From contig NZ_CP013747.1 in NCBI RefSeq assembly GCF_001484605.1, positions 1,674,001 through 1,738,000 on the forward strand: a stretch of 64,000 nucleotides of DNA, in the 5' to 3' direction. The position numbers were made by a program, and so were the translations under genes. Source of the stretch: Pseudarthrobacter sulfonivorans (GTDB taxonomy: Bacteria; Actinomycetota; Actinomycetes; Actinomycetales; Micrococcaceae). Below, one piece after another: positions 1 through 8,138 of the stretch. Each line of letters begins with the position of its first letter. Position 1 is the stretch's first letter. The notes under the pieces are model-generated. The model searched no databases and was not told the DNA's origin. It worked only from the letters and a program-made list of their open reading frames with translations.

Positions 1-492
1 TGCGGTGTCCGGTTCGCCCACGAGGTCCACCCCTCCGAGATCGCCTACGACTACTGGACCACCGTCCGCACCCTCGAAGCGATCGGCCACCGGAAAGCGT
101 TCGGCCTGAACTGGGACCCCTCGCACTTTATGTGGCAGGGCATCGATCCCGTCTCGTTCATCTGGGACTTCAAGGACCGGATCTACCACGTGGACTGCAA
201 GGACACGAAGCTCCGCCCCACCGGCCGGAACACTGTGATGGGTTCGCACCTGCCGTGGGGTGACCCGCGGCGGGGCTGGGACTTCGTCTCCGCCGGCCGC
301 GGCGACGTCCCCTGGGAATCGTCCTTCCGCGCCCTTACAGCGATCGGCTACACCGGGCCCATCTCGGTCGAATGGGAAGACGCCGGCATGGACCGGCTCC
401 ACGGCGCGCCCGAAGCCCTGGCAGCGCTGAAGAAGTTCGACTTCCCCGCCTCCCAGACCAGCTTCGACGCCGCTTTCAGCACGAAGCCCTAA
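1..492 (+). CDS. Sugar phosphate isomerase/epimerase, 3' part
   Basis: The reading frame is open from the first base of the window to a TAA at 490-492, so the 5' part lies outside. The visible 163 residues resemble the xylose-isomerase-like TIM-barrel family (AP endonuclease 2 fold). They carry the metal and substrate segments HEVHP, NWDPSHF, HVDCKD and ISVEWED, which supply the acidic and histidine ligands typical of this family. Members interconvert sugar or inositol phosphates and keto-sugars. The exact substrate cannot be told from this part. The next gene starts 24 bases downstream on the same strand, but it is unrelated and need not share the transcript. Confidence 0.85.
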   Translation, partial: CGVRFAHEVHPSEIAYDYWTTVRTLEAIGHRKAFGLNWDPSHFMWQGIDPVSFIWDFKDRIYHVDCKDTKLRPTGRNTVMGSHLPWGDPRRGWDFVSAGRGDVPWESSFRALTAIGYTGPISVEWEDAGMDRLHGAPEALAALKKFDFPASQTSFDAAFSTKP

Positions 493-515
493 GGAAGCGC
501 ACGTAGAATCCCTGC

Positions 516-1046
516 ATGACCCACACGATTCGAAAGGCAACAACGGACGACGCCGGCCCGCTCGCCGAACTGGCGGCCGTCACCTTCCCGCTGGCGTGCC
601 CGCCGTCGTCGTCACCGGAGGACATTGCCGCGCACGTGGCCAACACGCTCAGCGAACGGCACTTCCGGGAGTACCTGGCGGATCTTGATGTCACCATCCT
701 GGTCATTGACGCGGACGGGGCCCTCCGCGGCTACAGCCTGCTCGTGAACCGGCCAGCAGAGGATCCGGATGTCGCGTCGGCGCTGAAAGTCCTGCCCTCC
801 ATGGAGCTCAGCAAATGCTACGTCCACCCCGAACACCACGGCCTGGGCGCGGCCGGCGAACTGATGCACGCCAGCCTCCAGGCTGCCGCAGAAGCGGGCG
901 CGGCCGGGTTGTGGCTTGGTGTCAACAGCCAGAACGCGCGGGCCCTCCGGTTCTACGAAAAGTCCGGTTTCCGCAAGGTGGGCAGCAAATCCTTCCGGCT
1001 GGGAACCACTGTGGAGCACGACTTCGTCCTCGAACGCGCCGTCTGA
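516..1046 (+). CDS. GNAT family N-acetyltransferase
   Basis: A 176-residue single-domain protein. The acetyl-CoA-binding motif A appears as VHPEHHGLGAAGELM at about residues 106-120, and the typical C-terminal segment NARALRFYEKSGF follows at about 146-158. Both are hallmarks of Gcn5-related acetyltransferases, which move an acetyl group from acetyl-CoA to an amine. The substrate is unknown. The ATG at 516 is the natural start because the GNAT beta-1 strand (HTIRKATTDDAGPLAEL) begins directly after it. The upstream ribosome site is weak. An inverted repeat follows the stop codon and may end the transcript. Confidence 0.85.
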   Translation: MTHTIRKATTDDAGPLAELAAVTFPLACPPSSSPEDIAAHVANTLSERHFREYLADLDVTILVIDADGALRGYSLLVNRPAEDPDVASALKVLPSMELSKCYVHPEHHGLGAAGELMHASLQAAAEAGAAGLWLGVNSQNARALRFYEKSGFRKVGSKSFRLGTTVEHDFVLERAV

Positions 1047-1082
1047 CCCCACCCAACGCGACACACCCACCGCCCACACCCA

Positions 1083-1136
1083 GCGCGAAGGGACACTTGG
1101 GCCCCGCGGCTTAGGGCCTCAAGTGACCGTTCGCGC
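1083..1136. repeat. Imperfect intergenic palindrome (terminator-like, AAGTGACC family)
   Basis: The left arm GCGCGAAGGGACACTTGGG (from 1083) pairs imperfectly with the right arm, which ends CCTCAAGTGACCGTTCGCGC at 1117-1136. The right arm occurs again, identically over 20 bases, at 1941-1960. The palindrome lies between the GNAT and DsbA-like genes, so it may act as a terminator. The core AAGTGACC recurs in other intergenic palindromes of this window. Confidence 0.7.
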
Positions 1137-1201
1137 TAAATGGTGACCAATCTGACACCCCGCCGCGGAATGGCCCCGGGGCAGTCGGGGTTGTGGCAAG
1201 C

Positions 1202-1900
1202 ATGAAGATTGAGATCTGGTCAGACGTCGCGTGTCCGTGGTGCTACATCGGCAAGCGCCGGTTCGAGGCTGCCCTGGCCGAGTTCCCACACCGCGACGCT
1301 GTGGAGGTGAAGTGGCGCAGCTACCAGCTGGACCCCACCCTTCCCGAGCACTATGACGGCACCGAGCTGGAGTATCTGAGCACGCGCAAGGGTATGGCCC
1401 CGGCACAGGTCTCGCAGATGTTTGACCACGTCACCGAGCAGGCCAAGGGCGAGGGCCTGGACTACCGGTTCGACCAGGTGGTGGTGGCCAACAGCTTCAC
1501 CGCCCACCGCCTGATCCATCTCGCGGCCCAGCACGGACAGCAGGATGCCGCGAAGGAACGCCTGCTGAGCGACCATTTCGAGCACGGCAAGGACATTGGC
1601 AGCGCCGAGTACCTCACAGCGCTGGGCCACGACTTGGGCCTCAACGCTGAAGAAGTCGCCGAGCTCTTCACCACGGACAAATACGCCGACGACGTCCGCT
1701 TCGATTTCGAGGAAGCCCGCGCCCTGGGCATCAGCGGCGTCCCGTTCTTCGTGATCGACCGGAAGTTCGGGCTCTCCGGTGCCCAGCCTGCCGAAACGTT
1801 CACGGCGGCGCTCAACCAGGCCTGGCAGGAGACCAACCCCCTGGTTCTGGTCAACACGGCCGACGGCGAGGCCTGCGGCCCCGACGGCTGTCCAGTCTGA
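1202..1900 (+). CDS. DsbA family oxidoreductase, FrnE-like
   Basis: A 232-residue cytoplasmic thioredoxin-fold protein with no signal peptide. The redox motif CPWC lies in SDVACPWCYIGKRRFE at about residues 8-23, and the cis-proline strand appears as GISGVPFFVIDRKFGLSGAQ near residues 179-198. This is the FrnE/2-hydroxychromene-2-carboxylate-isomerase-like branch of the DsbA superfamily, often linked to polyketide biosynthesis or oxidative stress. The ATG at 1202 is preferred because family members begin MKIEIWSDVACPWC; a GTG three codons earlier (1193) is possible. The gene is bracketed by two copies of a 20-base repeat (1117-1136, 1941-1960). Confidence 0.85.
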   Translation: MKIEIWSDVACPWCYIGKRRFEAALAEFPHRDAVEVKWRSYQLDPTLPEHYDGTELEYLSTRKGMAPAQVSQMFDHVTEQAKGEGLDYRFDQVVVANSFTAHRLIHLAAQHGQQDAAKERLLSDHFEHGKDIGSAEYLTALGHDLGLNAEEVAELFTTDKYADDVRFDFEEARALGISGVPFFVIDRKFGLSGAQPAETFTAALNQAWQETNPLVLVNTADGEACGPDGCPV

Positions 1901-1940
1901 CCCGACTGCGCGGTCTGACGCCGCCGGGGCTCTGCGGGGC

Positions 1941-1960
1941 CCTCAAGTGACCGTTCGCGC
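1941..1960 (+). repeat. Second copy of 20-base intergenic repeat
   Basis: CCTCAAGTGACCGTTCGCGC is identical to 1117-1136 and in the same orientation. Together the copies bracket the FrnE-like gene. This copy lacks the opposing arm seen at 1083-1104, so it is a half palindrome. It lies just upstream of the TetR gene's probable operator. Confidence 0.75.
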
Positions 1961-1974
1961 CGTGGCGGGGAACA

Positions 1975-2000
1975 ACTTTACTGACACATCGCGGTAAAGT
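1975..2000. promoter_or_regulatory. Probable TetR autoregulatory operator
   Basis: ACTTTAC at 1975-1981 and GTAAAGT at 1994-2000 form an inverted repeat with a 12-base spacer. An inner GACAC/GTGTC pair (1983-1987 and 1999-2003) partly overlaps it. The palindrome ends six bases before the TetR start codon at 2007. This placement and symmetry are typical of TetR-family self-repression; the protein-DNA link is inference. Confidence 0.55.
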
Positions 2001-2006
2001 GTCTGC

Positions 2007-2636
2007 ATGCCCAGGATTTCGGCGGCCAACAACGCCGCGCAACGCGCCGAGACGCAACGCCGGGTCCTGACAGCGTTCGGGGAGCTCCTGTTCACCCACG
2101 GCCTGCCTGGACTGACCATGACTGACGTCGCCCGGCATGCCGGGGTGGGGCGGACCGCGGTGTACAACTACTACGCCGACATCGAAGAACTGCTGATCTC
2201 CTACGCCCTGGATGAGACCGAGCGCTTCCTCGCCGAACTCCGGGACTCACTGAGCGCGCTCGATAACCCCGTCGAACGGCTGGCCCTGTACGTGCGCACG
2301 CAGGTGGAGGACCTCAGCCGACGCCACCTCCCGCCCGGACCGGCGATGGCGGCGGTGCTGTCGCCGTCGTCCTTTGCGAAACTGGCCGACCACGTGGGTG
2401 AACTCAGCGTCCTGCTGCAGGGCATACTCCGGGACGGCATGGCACAGGGATACCTACCGCACGCGGACATTGGCCAGCAGGCGCAGCTCATCCATGGCAC
2501 GCTCTCCTCCAGCGCCGCACGCGGCAGCAACGAGCCCGCCGAACTTGAGGCCCGGATCGCCCGGACCGTGCGGTTCATCCAGCTCGGCGCCGGAGCAAGG
2601 TTCGACGACGACGGCGCAGCCCTGCGCGTCAGCTAG
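2007..2636 (+). CDS. TetR family transcriptional regulator
   Basis: A 209-residue protein with the N-terminal TetR DNA-binding domain: RVLTAFGELLFTHGLPGLTM, followed by the helix-turn-helix DVARHAGVGRTAVYNYYADI at about residues 40-59. The C-terminal two thirds are helical and presumably bind a ligand and dimerise; the ligand cannot be predicted. The gene stands alone between the FrnE-like gene and the convergent LytR_C gene, and a palindrome abuts its start, which suggests autoregulation. The FrnE-like gene directly upstream is a candidate target, but this is inference from position only. Confidence 0.9.
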   Translation: MPRISAANNAAQRAETQRRVLTAFGELLFTHGLPGLTMTDVARHAGVGRTAVYNYYADIEELLISYALDETERFLAELRDSLSALDNPVERLALYVRTQVEDLSRRHLPPGPAMAAVLSPSSFAKLADHVGELSVLLQGILRDGMAQGYLPHADIGQQAQLIHGTLSSSAARGSNEPAELEARIARTVRFIQLGAGARFDDDGAALRVS

Positions 2637-2669
2637 GGGCGTGGGTGCCTAGGGCCTGGGGTGCCGGGC

Positions 2670-3341
2670 CTAGGGTGTGGCGCCGGCCGTCGGAATCACC
2701 GGCCACTTGGCATCGTCAGCGATCCGCCGGCTTTCACGCGGGCAGCTGAGCGTCCCTGGCGTCTGGTCCACACGGTCCGCGGCGGCCAGCTCTTTGTAAT
2801 CGTTGGAAAGAATCACATCAACGCTGGCGTCCGTCCGGCCGTCCTGGAAGTAGTCGGAGCCGGGCAGGTTCCGTTGGACGCTGAAGGCCGCAGACTGCCC
2901 GGCAGCCCCGGAAACTACCGCGGCCACGCCGCGGTAGCCGGCCTCCGTGTTGGCCACCGCACCCACCACAAACTTCCGGACCAGCAACTCATCCGCCACG
3001 GAGCGGGCCAGACCGGGGCGGCTGGTGGAGTTGTAGACGTTGAGGTTGATTTTGTCGTTGGGGGTGTAGTCAAAGGTGGCCCCGGGACAGGTGGTCCGGG
3101 GCTCATCGCTGCCCGCCGTCGTCGGAAGCTTCAGTTGTCCGCTCATGATGGCCAACGCAACGATGATGGCGCCGGCAATGAGGCCCAGCAGCAATACCAG
3201 GACCACTCCATGCACCACGCGGCGGCGCACCCGCACCGGGTTGTCGGGGTCGCCGGCAGCCTCAAACGTCGCCCGCAGTTCGGGGCCGGTGACAACGCGG
3301 TGGCCATGCAGGACGCTGGCGTCCTTGGGTTTCCTAGCCAT
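2670..3341 (-). CDS. LytR_C domain membrane protein
   Basis: A 223-residue protein with a charged cytoplasmic N-terminus, one membrane segment (VVLVLLLGLIAGAIIVALAI, about residues 46-65) and an extracytoplasmic C-terminal domain. That domain contains INLNVYNSTSRPGLARSVADEL and later VDVILSNDYKEL, which fit the LytR_C domain found at the end of LytR-CpsA-Psr proteins and as a free-standing unit. A role in cell envelope assembly is likely, but the catalytic LCP domain is absent. Its start codon lies inside the 3' end of the preceding gene (8-base overlap), so the two are translationally coupled. Confidence 0.8.
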   Translation of the reverse strand: MARKPKDASVLHGHRVVTGPELRATFEAAGDPDNPVRVRRRVVHGVVLVLLLGLIAGAIIVALAIMSGQLKLPTTAGSDEPRTTCPGATFDYTPNDKINLNVYNSTSRPGLARSVADELLVRKFVVGAVANTEAGYRGVAAVVSGAAGQSAAFSVQRNLPGSDYFQDGRTDASVDVILSNDYKELAAADRVDQTPGTLSCPRESRRIADDAKWPVIPTAGATP

Positions 3342-3633
3342 CTATGACCAGCACGCGGGCGTGGATGGCGGTCCGCTGGTGCAGCGCTGTCCGGACGGCG
3401 CGGTGCAGCCCGTCCTCCAGGTACAGGGTTCCCTGGTACTGCACCACGTGGGGGAAGAGGTCTCCGAAAAAGGTGGAGTCTTCGGCCAGGAGCGCTTCAA
3501 GGTCGAGCGTCCGTTTGGTGGTCACCAGTTCGTCCAGGCGGACAGGGCGCGGCGGCAGCGACGCCCACTGTTTGGGCGTGTTGAAACCATGGTCGGGATA
3601 CGGGCGTCCCTCGCCCACAGCTTTGAAGATCAC
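3334..3633 (-). CDS. Conserved actinobacterial protein, often labelled VapB-family antitoxin
   Basis: A 99-residue protein, widely conserved in Actinobacteria next to LytR_C genes. Visible segments are GRPYPDHGFNTPKQWASLPP, RPVRLDELVTTKRTLDLEAL and QGTLYLEDGLHRAVRTAL. The last resembles the ParB/Srx-like fold (a GxHR-type loop), so nucleotide or DNA binding is possible. Automatic annotation usually calls it a VapB antitoxin, but no toxin gene is adjacent, so that label is weak. It is the first gene of a two-gene operon and overlaps the LytR_C start by eight bases. It is divergent from the HAD gene at 3783. Confidence 0.75.
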   Translation of the reverse strand: MIFKAVGEGRPYPDHGFNTPKQWASLPPRPVRLDELVTTKRTLDLEALLAEDSTFFGDLFPHVVQYQGTLYLEDGLHRAVRTALHQRTAIHARVLVIDG

Positions 3634-3782
3634 TATGCCACCCTAGGCAGCTTGGGGGCCCAAGAGAAGTGTCCGGCCCGCAGCATCCTAAGGTTGTAGC
3701 CAAACAGTGACCATCTGTCACATGCCGTGGACATCGCGCCGCCGGCGCAGGATCAGAGGCCCGTGGCTGACACAATGGAGCC

Positions 3783-4712
3783 ATGACTGCACCCGAATTC
3801 CCTGCCAGCACCACGCCCGGCGTCCGCCTGCCGTCCACGCCGCCCCTCGCCCTCCTGCTCGACGTTGACGGACCCGTGGCCAGCCCCGTGACCCGTGACG
3901 TGAAACCCGGCATCATTGCCGATCTGGTGGCGCTGGCGACTGCCGGAATTCCGGTCGTTTTCAATACCGGCCGCTCCGATGCCTTCATCCGGGAGCAGGT
4001 CATGGAGCCGATGATCGCCGCCGGCATTCCCGCCGGGACAGTCATCCACGCCATTTGCGAGAAGGGCGCCGTGTGGTTCAGCTACACCGCCGCCGGGCCC
4101 GGCCCCATCCACGTTGATCACGAACTGGCCGTGCCCAAGGCCTACGGCGATGACGTGCGCCGGCTCGTGGCCGAGGACTACTCCAGGCACATGTTTTTTG
4201 ACGAGACGAAACGTGCCATGGTGTCCGTTGAGCAGCACATCGAGGTGCCCTCGGCCGACTACCTGGCCGAACAGAAGCTTTTCGACTCCGACGCCATGGA
4301 CCTCATGACCCGCCACGGCATGGGCGTGGTTCGCCTGGAGCACCACGCACCGAATTCCGACGACGAGGTGGACTACCGCGTCGATCCCACCATTATTTCC
4401 ACCGATATTGAGTCAGTGCGGCTCGGCAAAGACCTCGGCGCCAGCCGCGCCGTGGAGTTGCTGGCGGCACAGGGCATCACGCCGCTGGCGTGGCGGACGG
4501 TAGGTGATTCCCGCACGGACTACGCCATGGCGGACTGGCTCCACCACAATGACCACCCCGTAAAACACGTTGATGTCCGTCCGGCGGACGGCGTTCCGGT
4601 CAAGCCCTATGACGTGTTGACCGCCACCGATCTGGGGCTTGGGGAAGATGTCATTCACGACGACGCCGGCGGAGCTTACCTGCGCAGCTGGCGGGAGGCC
4701 ATGGTCGGCTGA
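3783..4712 (+). CDS. HAD superfamily hydrolase (Cof/sugar-phosphatase-like)
   Basis: A 309-residue protein with all four HAD motifs: motif I LLLDVDGPV (about residues 23-31), motif II threonine in FNTGRS (about 60-65), motif III lysine in RLGKDLGASRAVELL (about 212-226), and motif IV GDSRTDYAMADWL (about 240-252). The large cap between motifs II and III suggests a phosphatase for sugar phosphates or similar small molecules. The substrate is not predictable. A 101-base AT-richer gap separates it from the Stealth gene downstream. Confidence 0.85.
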   Translation: MTAPEFPASTTPGVRLPSTPPLALLLDVDGPVASPVTRDVKPGIIADLVALATAGIPVVFNTGRSDAFIREQVMEPMIAAGIPAGTVIHAICEKGAVWFSYTAAGPGPIHVDHELAVPKAYGDDVRRLVAEDYSRHMFFDETKRAMVSVEQHIEVPSADYLAEQKLFDSDAMDLMTRHGMGVVRLEHHAPNSDDEVDYRVDPTIISTDIESVRLGKDLGASRAVELLAAQGITPLAWRTVGDSRTDYAMADWLHHNDHPVKHVDVRPADGVPVKPYDVLTATDLGLGEDVIHDDAGGAYLRSWREAMVG

Positions 4713-4814
4713 GCCCGTCCCGGCCGGCAGTCACCTGTTTGAGGCCTGCCATTTTGGGCGTCGCGCTATTATTCAGATAAGAACGCTTACCATTTACACG
4801 CGACGGAGACAACC

Positions 4815-6410
4815 ATTACAGAAGCACCTGTCCAGGACGAGATCTACTACGGCGGCCAGGCGTCCGTAGAACCGCGCACCCACACGGAGGTGACGTCTCC
4901 GGCTGCCGAAGCTCGACTCAAACACCGGCCGGACGTCGTCCGGCACAAGGGCCGGTATGCCCTGATCAACCACAACCGAACGCCGTACCAGGCCATGGTT
5001 GAGGATCTGCTGTTCCTGCGCAATGTGCTCGCGGAGGCCGGGCTGGACTACCTTTTGGTGCGCGGCAACAACGACCGTCCGGTCATCGCCCTGGACTGGA
5101 ACGACCGCAAGAAGCTGCGGGCGGCCTTGGTGGAGGCCTGCCGCAACGAGCCTGTGTACTCCATGACCGTGGACGCGAAAAAGAAGTCCTCCGTGCTGGT
5201 TGCCGACGGAGATCTCTCCCCCAACCGTCAGGCCCGCATCTTCCGCCTCTACCGACCGCGGGTTGAACCCGACGGCGGTTTCGAGTTCGGTTCCTCCGCT
5301 GGCGTCCAGATTGAGCTCTGGAGCTTTGAGGGCGACCAGCTGATCCTCCCGATCGAAAACTCCCTGACCCGCCGCACCATGCAGTCCCAGGACGCTGTCC
5401 GCGGGACGGTTGAACGGTACGGCCACACCTGGCCCACCATCGAGAACATGTTCGCCGACCATGCCAGCGACATCAGCTTCGACATCGACCTGGTGTTTTC
5501 GTGGGTTGACGGCAGCTCTCCCGAATACATCGCGGCCCGCCGTGCCCAGCAGCAGGGTGTGGTTCTCGGCGAAGGCGACGACCACGAAGCCCGCTTCCGG
5601 CAGATCGACGAACTCAAATACGCCCTGCGCTCCGTCTACATGTTCGCGCCCTGGATCCGCCGCATCTTTATCGCCACAGACTCCCCCGCCCCGAAGTGGC
5701 TCGCGGAGCACCCGTCGGTGACCATTGTCCGCAGCGATGAGTTTTTCGCCGATCCCGCAGTGCTGCCCACGCACAACTCGCAGGCAGTGGAATGCCAGCT
5801 CCACCACATCGAGGGCCTCTCCGAGCACTTCCTCTACTCGAATGACGACATGTTCTTCGGCCGCTCGGTGGGCCCGGACATGTTCTTCACACCGGGTGGC
5901 GTCACGAAGTTCATCGAGGCCGAGACCCGGATCGGGCTGGGCGACAACGATGCCGAGCGCAGTGGCTTCGAGAACGCCGCCCGTGTGAACCGCAAGCTGC
6001 TCTGGAACCGGTTCGGTCGGATCACCACGCGGCACCTGGAGCACACCGCCGCCCCGCTGCGACGCAGCGTTGTGGCCAGGATGGAGCGTGAGTTCCCGGA
6101 GGAGTTCCAGAAGACGGCGGCGAGCAGGTTCCGCGCCGCGGACAACATCTCGGTCACCAATTCCTTCTACCACTACTACGCGCTGCTGACAGGCCGTGCG
6201 GTCACGCAGACCGCAGCCAAGGTGCGTTACGTGGACACCACCGCCCGCGCCGGGCTGAACTCCCTGCCCAAGCTGCTGGCCAAGCGGAACATGGACTTCT
6301 TCTGCCTCAACGACGGCAGTTTCCCCGAAGTCCCCGCGGACGAGCGCGCCGAGATCGTGACCGACTTCCTGGAGAAGTACTACCCCATCAAGGCGCCCTG
6401 GGAGCTCTGA
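4815..6410 (+). CDS. Stealth family sugar-phosphotransferase, probable ATT start
   Basis: The protein carries Stealth conserved regions in order: CR1 FDIDLVFSWVDGSSPEYI, CR2 RQIDELKYALRSVYMFAPWI followed by FIATDS, CR3 with SNDDMFFGR, and a C-terminal CR4-like segment (SVTNSFYHYYALLTGRAV). Stealth enzymes transfer a hexose-1-phosphate in surface polysaccharide synthesis. A GTG at 4890 gives 506 residues. The frame stays open upstream, and an ATT at 4815 follows a GGAG ribosome site (4805-4808) by six bases, giving 531 residues beginning (M)TEAPVQDEIYYGG. I prefer the ATT start, because the GTG would leave the better ribosome site unused. The base change is equally consistent with a sequencing error in an ATG. 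Confidence 0.85.
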   Translation: MTEAPVQDEIYYGGQASVEPRTHTEVTSPAAEARLKHRPDVVRHKGRYALINHNRTPYQAMVEDLLFLRNVLAEAGLDYLLVRGNNDRPVIALDWNDRKKLRAALVEACRNEPVYSMTVDAKKKSSVLVADGDLSPNRQARIFRLYRPRVEPDGGFEFGSSAGVQIELWSFEGDQLILPIENSLTRRTMQSQDAVRGTVERYGHTWPTIENMFADHASDISFDIDLVFSWVDGSSPEYIAARRAQQQGVVLGEGDDHEARFRQIDELKYALRSVYMFAPWIRRIFIATDSPAPKWLAEHPSVTIVRSDEFFADPAVLPTHNSQAVECQLHHIEGLSEHFLYSNDDMFFGRSVGPDMFFTPGGVTKFIEAETRIGLGDNDAERSGFENAARVNRKLLWNRFGRITTRHLEHTAAPLRRSVVARMEREFPEEFQKTAASRFRAADNISVTNSFYHYYALLTGRAVTQTAAKVRYVDTTARAGLNSLPKLLAKRNMDFFCLNDGSFPEVPADERAEIVTDFLEKYYPIKAPWEL

Positions 6411-6417
6411 CGCTCGC

Positions 6418-6450
6418 AGCCCTGACGCTGGTCACGCCCACGTCAGGGCT
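6418..6450. terminator. Intergenic hairpin between convergent genes
   Basis: AGCCCTGACG (6418-6427) pairs perfectly with CGTCAGGGCT (6441-6450) across a 13-base loop. It lies between the Stealth gene and the convergent phosphodiesterase gene. There is no strong U tract on either side, so its efficiency as an intrinsic terminator is uncertain. Confidence 0.6.
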
Positions 6451-6474
6451 TCCGACCCTCCGGGCTTTGCGCGG

Positions 6475-7407
6475 CTAGATAGCGTAGTTCGGAAGGGCTA
6501 CCTTCCTGACGCCTCCTGTTTTGGCGTTGTCAGGGATGCTGACGCCCGCGGCGGCCAGTCGCTCGGCAGTCATTTCCGAGGTGACATGCTCCCCTACGGT
6601 GGCCGCGTTCCCCAGCGGAACCACGGAGTGGACAATGGTGTGCTCGTAGACATGCACCAGGTTGAAGGCCTGCCCGCCGTCCCGGCCGCGGGTACCGCCG
6701 ACGGCGACGTTGAGGTCCTGGGTGTAGCACGTGGCCGAGGCGACGGAGACAGGAATCCCCGCAAAGGTGGCGGTGGTCGAGTAGTGCAGATGCCCAGCCA
6801 GAATGGTCCGGACGTCGGAGTTGCGGACCACGGAGGCCAGGCTCGCCTGGTCCCGCAGTTCCACGAGCACGGCAAGGTCCAGGACCGACGGGACCGGCGG
6901 ATGGTGGAGCGCCAGGATGGTGCCGTCGGGGGCCGGGGTATCCAGTTGGCGGGTAAGCCACCCCAGCTGGGCCGGGCTTAGCTCGCCGTGGTGGTAACCC
7001 GGGACCGACGTGTCCATGGTGATGATGCGCAGGCCGTTGATGAAGTAGCTGCGGTCCACCGGTGCGTCACTGGCAGGCTCGTCCAGCAGCCCGGTCCGGA
7101 AGTTGGCGCGGTTGTCGTGGTTGCCCATGGCCCAGATGACTTGGGCGCCCATGTCTTCGCAGGCGGGATCAACAATTGCCCGGAGCTTTGCGTAGGCTTG
7201 AGGGTCGCCTTGGTCGGCGAGGTCACCCGTGAAGATCACGGCCTCGGGCCGGGCGCCGGAAGCCCTGACCTCGTCGAAAAGCTGAATGAGCTTGGCTTCG
7301 CTGTCAACTGCGCCGTAAAGGGGATCCGGACCCCCCAACAGGTGGGGGTCGCTCAGGTGGAGAAGGAAGTGGCGTGGCCGGGGGTGTTCGGCCTCGATGT
7401 GCTTCAT
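6475..7407 (-). CDS. Class III metallophosphoesterase (CpdA/GpdQ-like phosphodiesterase)
   Basis: A 310-residue protein with the complete metallophosphoesterase ligand set: HLSDPHL (about residues 17-23), [10 protein letters not shown] (about 60-69), [11 protein letters not shown] (about 93-103), LALHHPPVP (near 166-174) and LAGHLHY (about 203-209). The family hydrolyses cyclic nucleotides or glycerophosphodiesters; CpdA-type cAMP phosphodiesterase is the closest label, but substrate choice is not visible. The ATG at 7407 has AGAGG upstream. An AT-rich stretch (7440-7530) upstream may hold its promoter. Confidence 0.85.
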   Translation of the reverse strand: MKHIEAEHPRPRHFLLHLSDPHLLGGPDPLYGAVDSEAKLIQLFDEVRASGARPEAVIFTGDLADQGDPQAYAKLRAIVDPACEDMGAQVIWAMGNHDNRANFRTGLLDEPASDAPVDRSYFINGLRIITMDTSVPGYHHGELSPAQLGWLTRQLDTPAPDGTILALHHPPVPSVLDLAVLVELRDQASLASVVRNSDVRTILAGHLHYSTTATFAGIPVSVASATCYTQDLNVAVGGTRGRDGGQAFNLVHVYEHTIVHSVVPLGNAATVGEHVTSEMTAERLAAAGVSIPDNAKTGGVRKVALPNYAI

Positions 7408-7529
7408 TGCTGCCTCTGTGGTTGGTGGGAAACGGCGTTTCCCTTCTACCCTTCAGTAACTATTATCCAATCAGACAATTGGCAAACTGTGGGTAAATTG
7501 TTGCGGCCAAGTTGGAAAAAACTAAAGAA

Positions 7530-8057
7530 TTAAGCCTTGGAAAGTTCGATTGTGGCCGCCGGTCCGTCAAATTCTGCCAGTGCCATTTCAATTGCGTCGA
7601 TGACCTCGGCGGAGTCCGGTTCGACGGTGGGCGCGAAGCGTGCCACCACCTCGCCCTCGCGGTTGACCAGGAACTTCTCGAAGTTCCATTTCACCAGGCC
7701 TGGCAGCACACTGGTTTTGAACCTGGTCAGCTCGGCATAGAGCGGATGCTGGTCCTTGCCACGCACGTTGGCCTTGGCCGTCAGCGGGAAAGTGACACCG
7801 AAATTCCGCTCGCAGAACTCGGCGATCTCACTGTCGTTGCCTGGCTCCTGGCCGGCGAACTGGTTGCACGGAACTCCGAGCACATCGAAGCCGCGGTCGC
7901 GGAACTTCTCGTATAGCGTCTCCAGGCCCGCGTACTGCGGAGTGAAACCGCACTTTGACGCCACGTTCACCACCACCACCACGTTGCCCTTGAACCGGCC
8001 AAAGTCGGTTTCGGTGCCGTCGTTGAGAGTGAGGGGAATGGTGTACAGGTCTGTCAC
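7530..8057 (-). CDS. Glutathione peroxidase-family thiol peroxidase
   Basis: A 175-residue GPx-fold peroxidase. The catalytic residue is a cysteine (codon TGC) in NVASKCGFTPQY, and the partner residues lie in CNQFAGQEPG and VKWNFEKFLV, giving the Cys-Gln-Trp triad. Bacterial cysteine forms usually accept electrons from thioredoxin and detoxify organic peroxides. I chose the GTG at 8057, because AAGGA lies seven bases before it and the protein then starts at the family's first strand (DLYTIPLTLNDG). A TTG at 8102 would add 15 poorly conserved residues. It is monocistronic. Confidence 0.88.
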   Translation of the reverse strand: MTDLYTIPLTLNDGTETDFGRFKGNVVVVVNVASKCGFTPQYAGLETLYEKFRDRGFDVLGVPCNQFAGQEPGNDSEIAEFCERNFGVTFPLTAKANVRGKDQHPLYAELTRFKTSVLPGLVKWNFEKFLVNREGEVVARFAPTVEPDSAEVIDAIEMALAEFDGPAATIELSKA

Positions 8058-8138
8058 AGCGCCGTCCTTGAAAGGTTGGTCATGCAGGTGATTCGTTGCC
8101 AACCATCAAGGGTACGGGCGCAGTCTGGGAGTTCGCTG

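Noticed and set aside
3334..3633. Toxin-antitoxin system
   Set aside because: The family is often labelled VapB antitoxin, but there is no PIN-domain or other toxin gene next to it, and its neighbour is a LytR_C membrane protein.
7530..8057. Selenocysteine glutathione peroxidase
   Set aside because: The active-site codon is TGC (cysteine), not TGA, so no recoding is needed.
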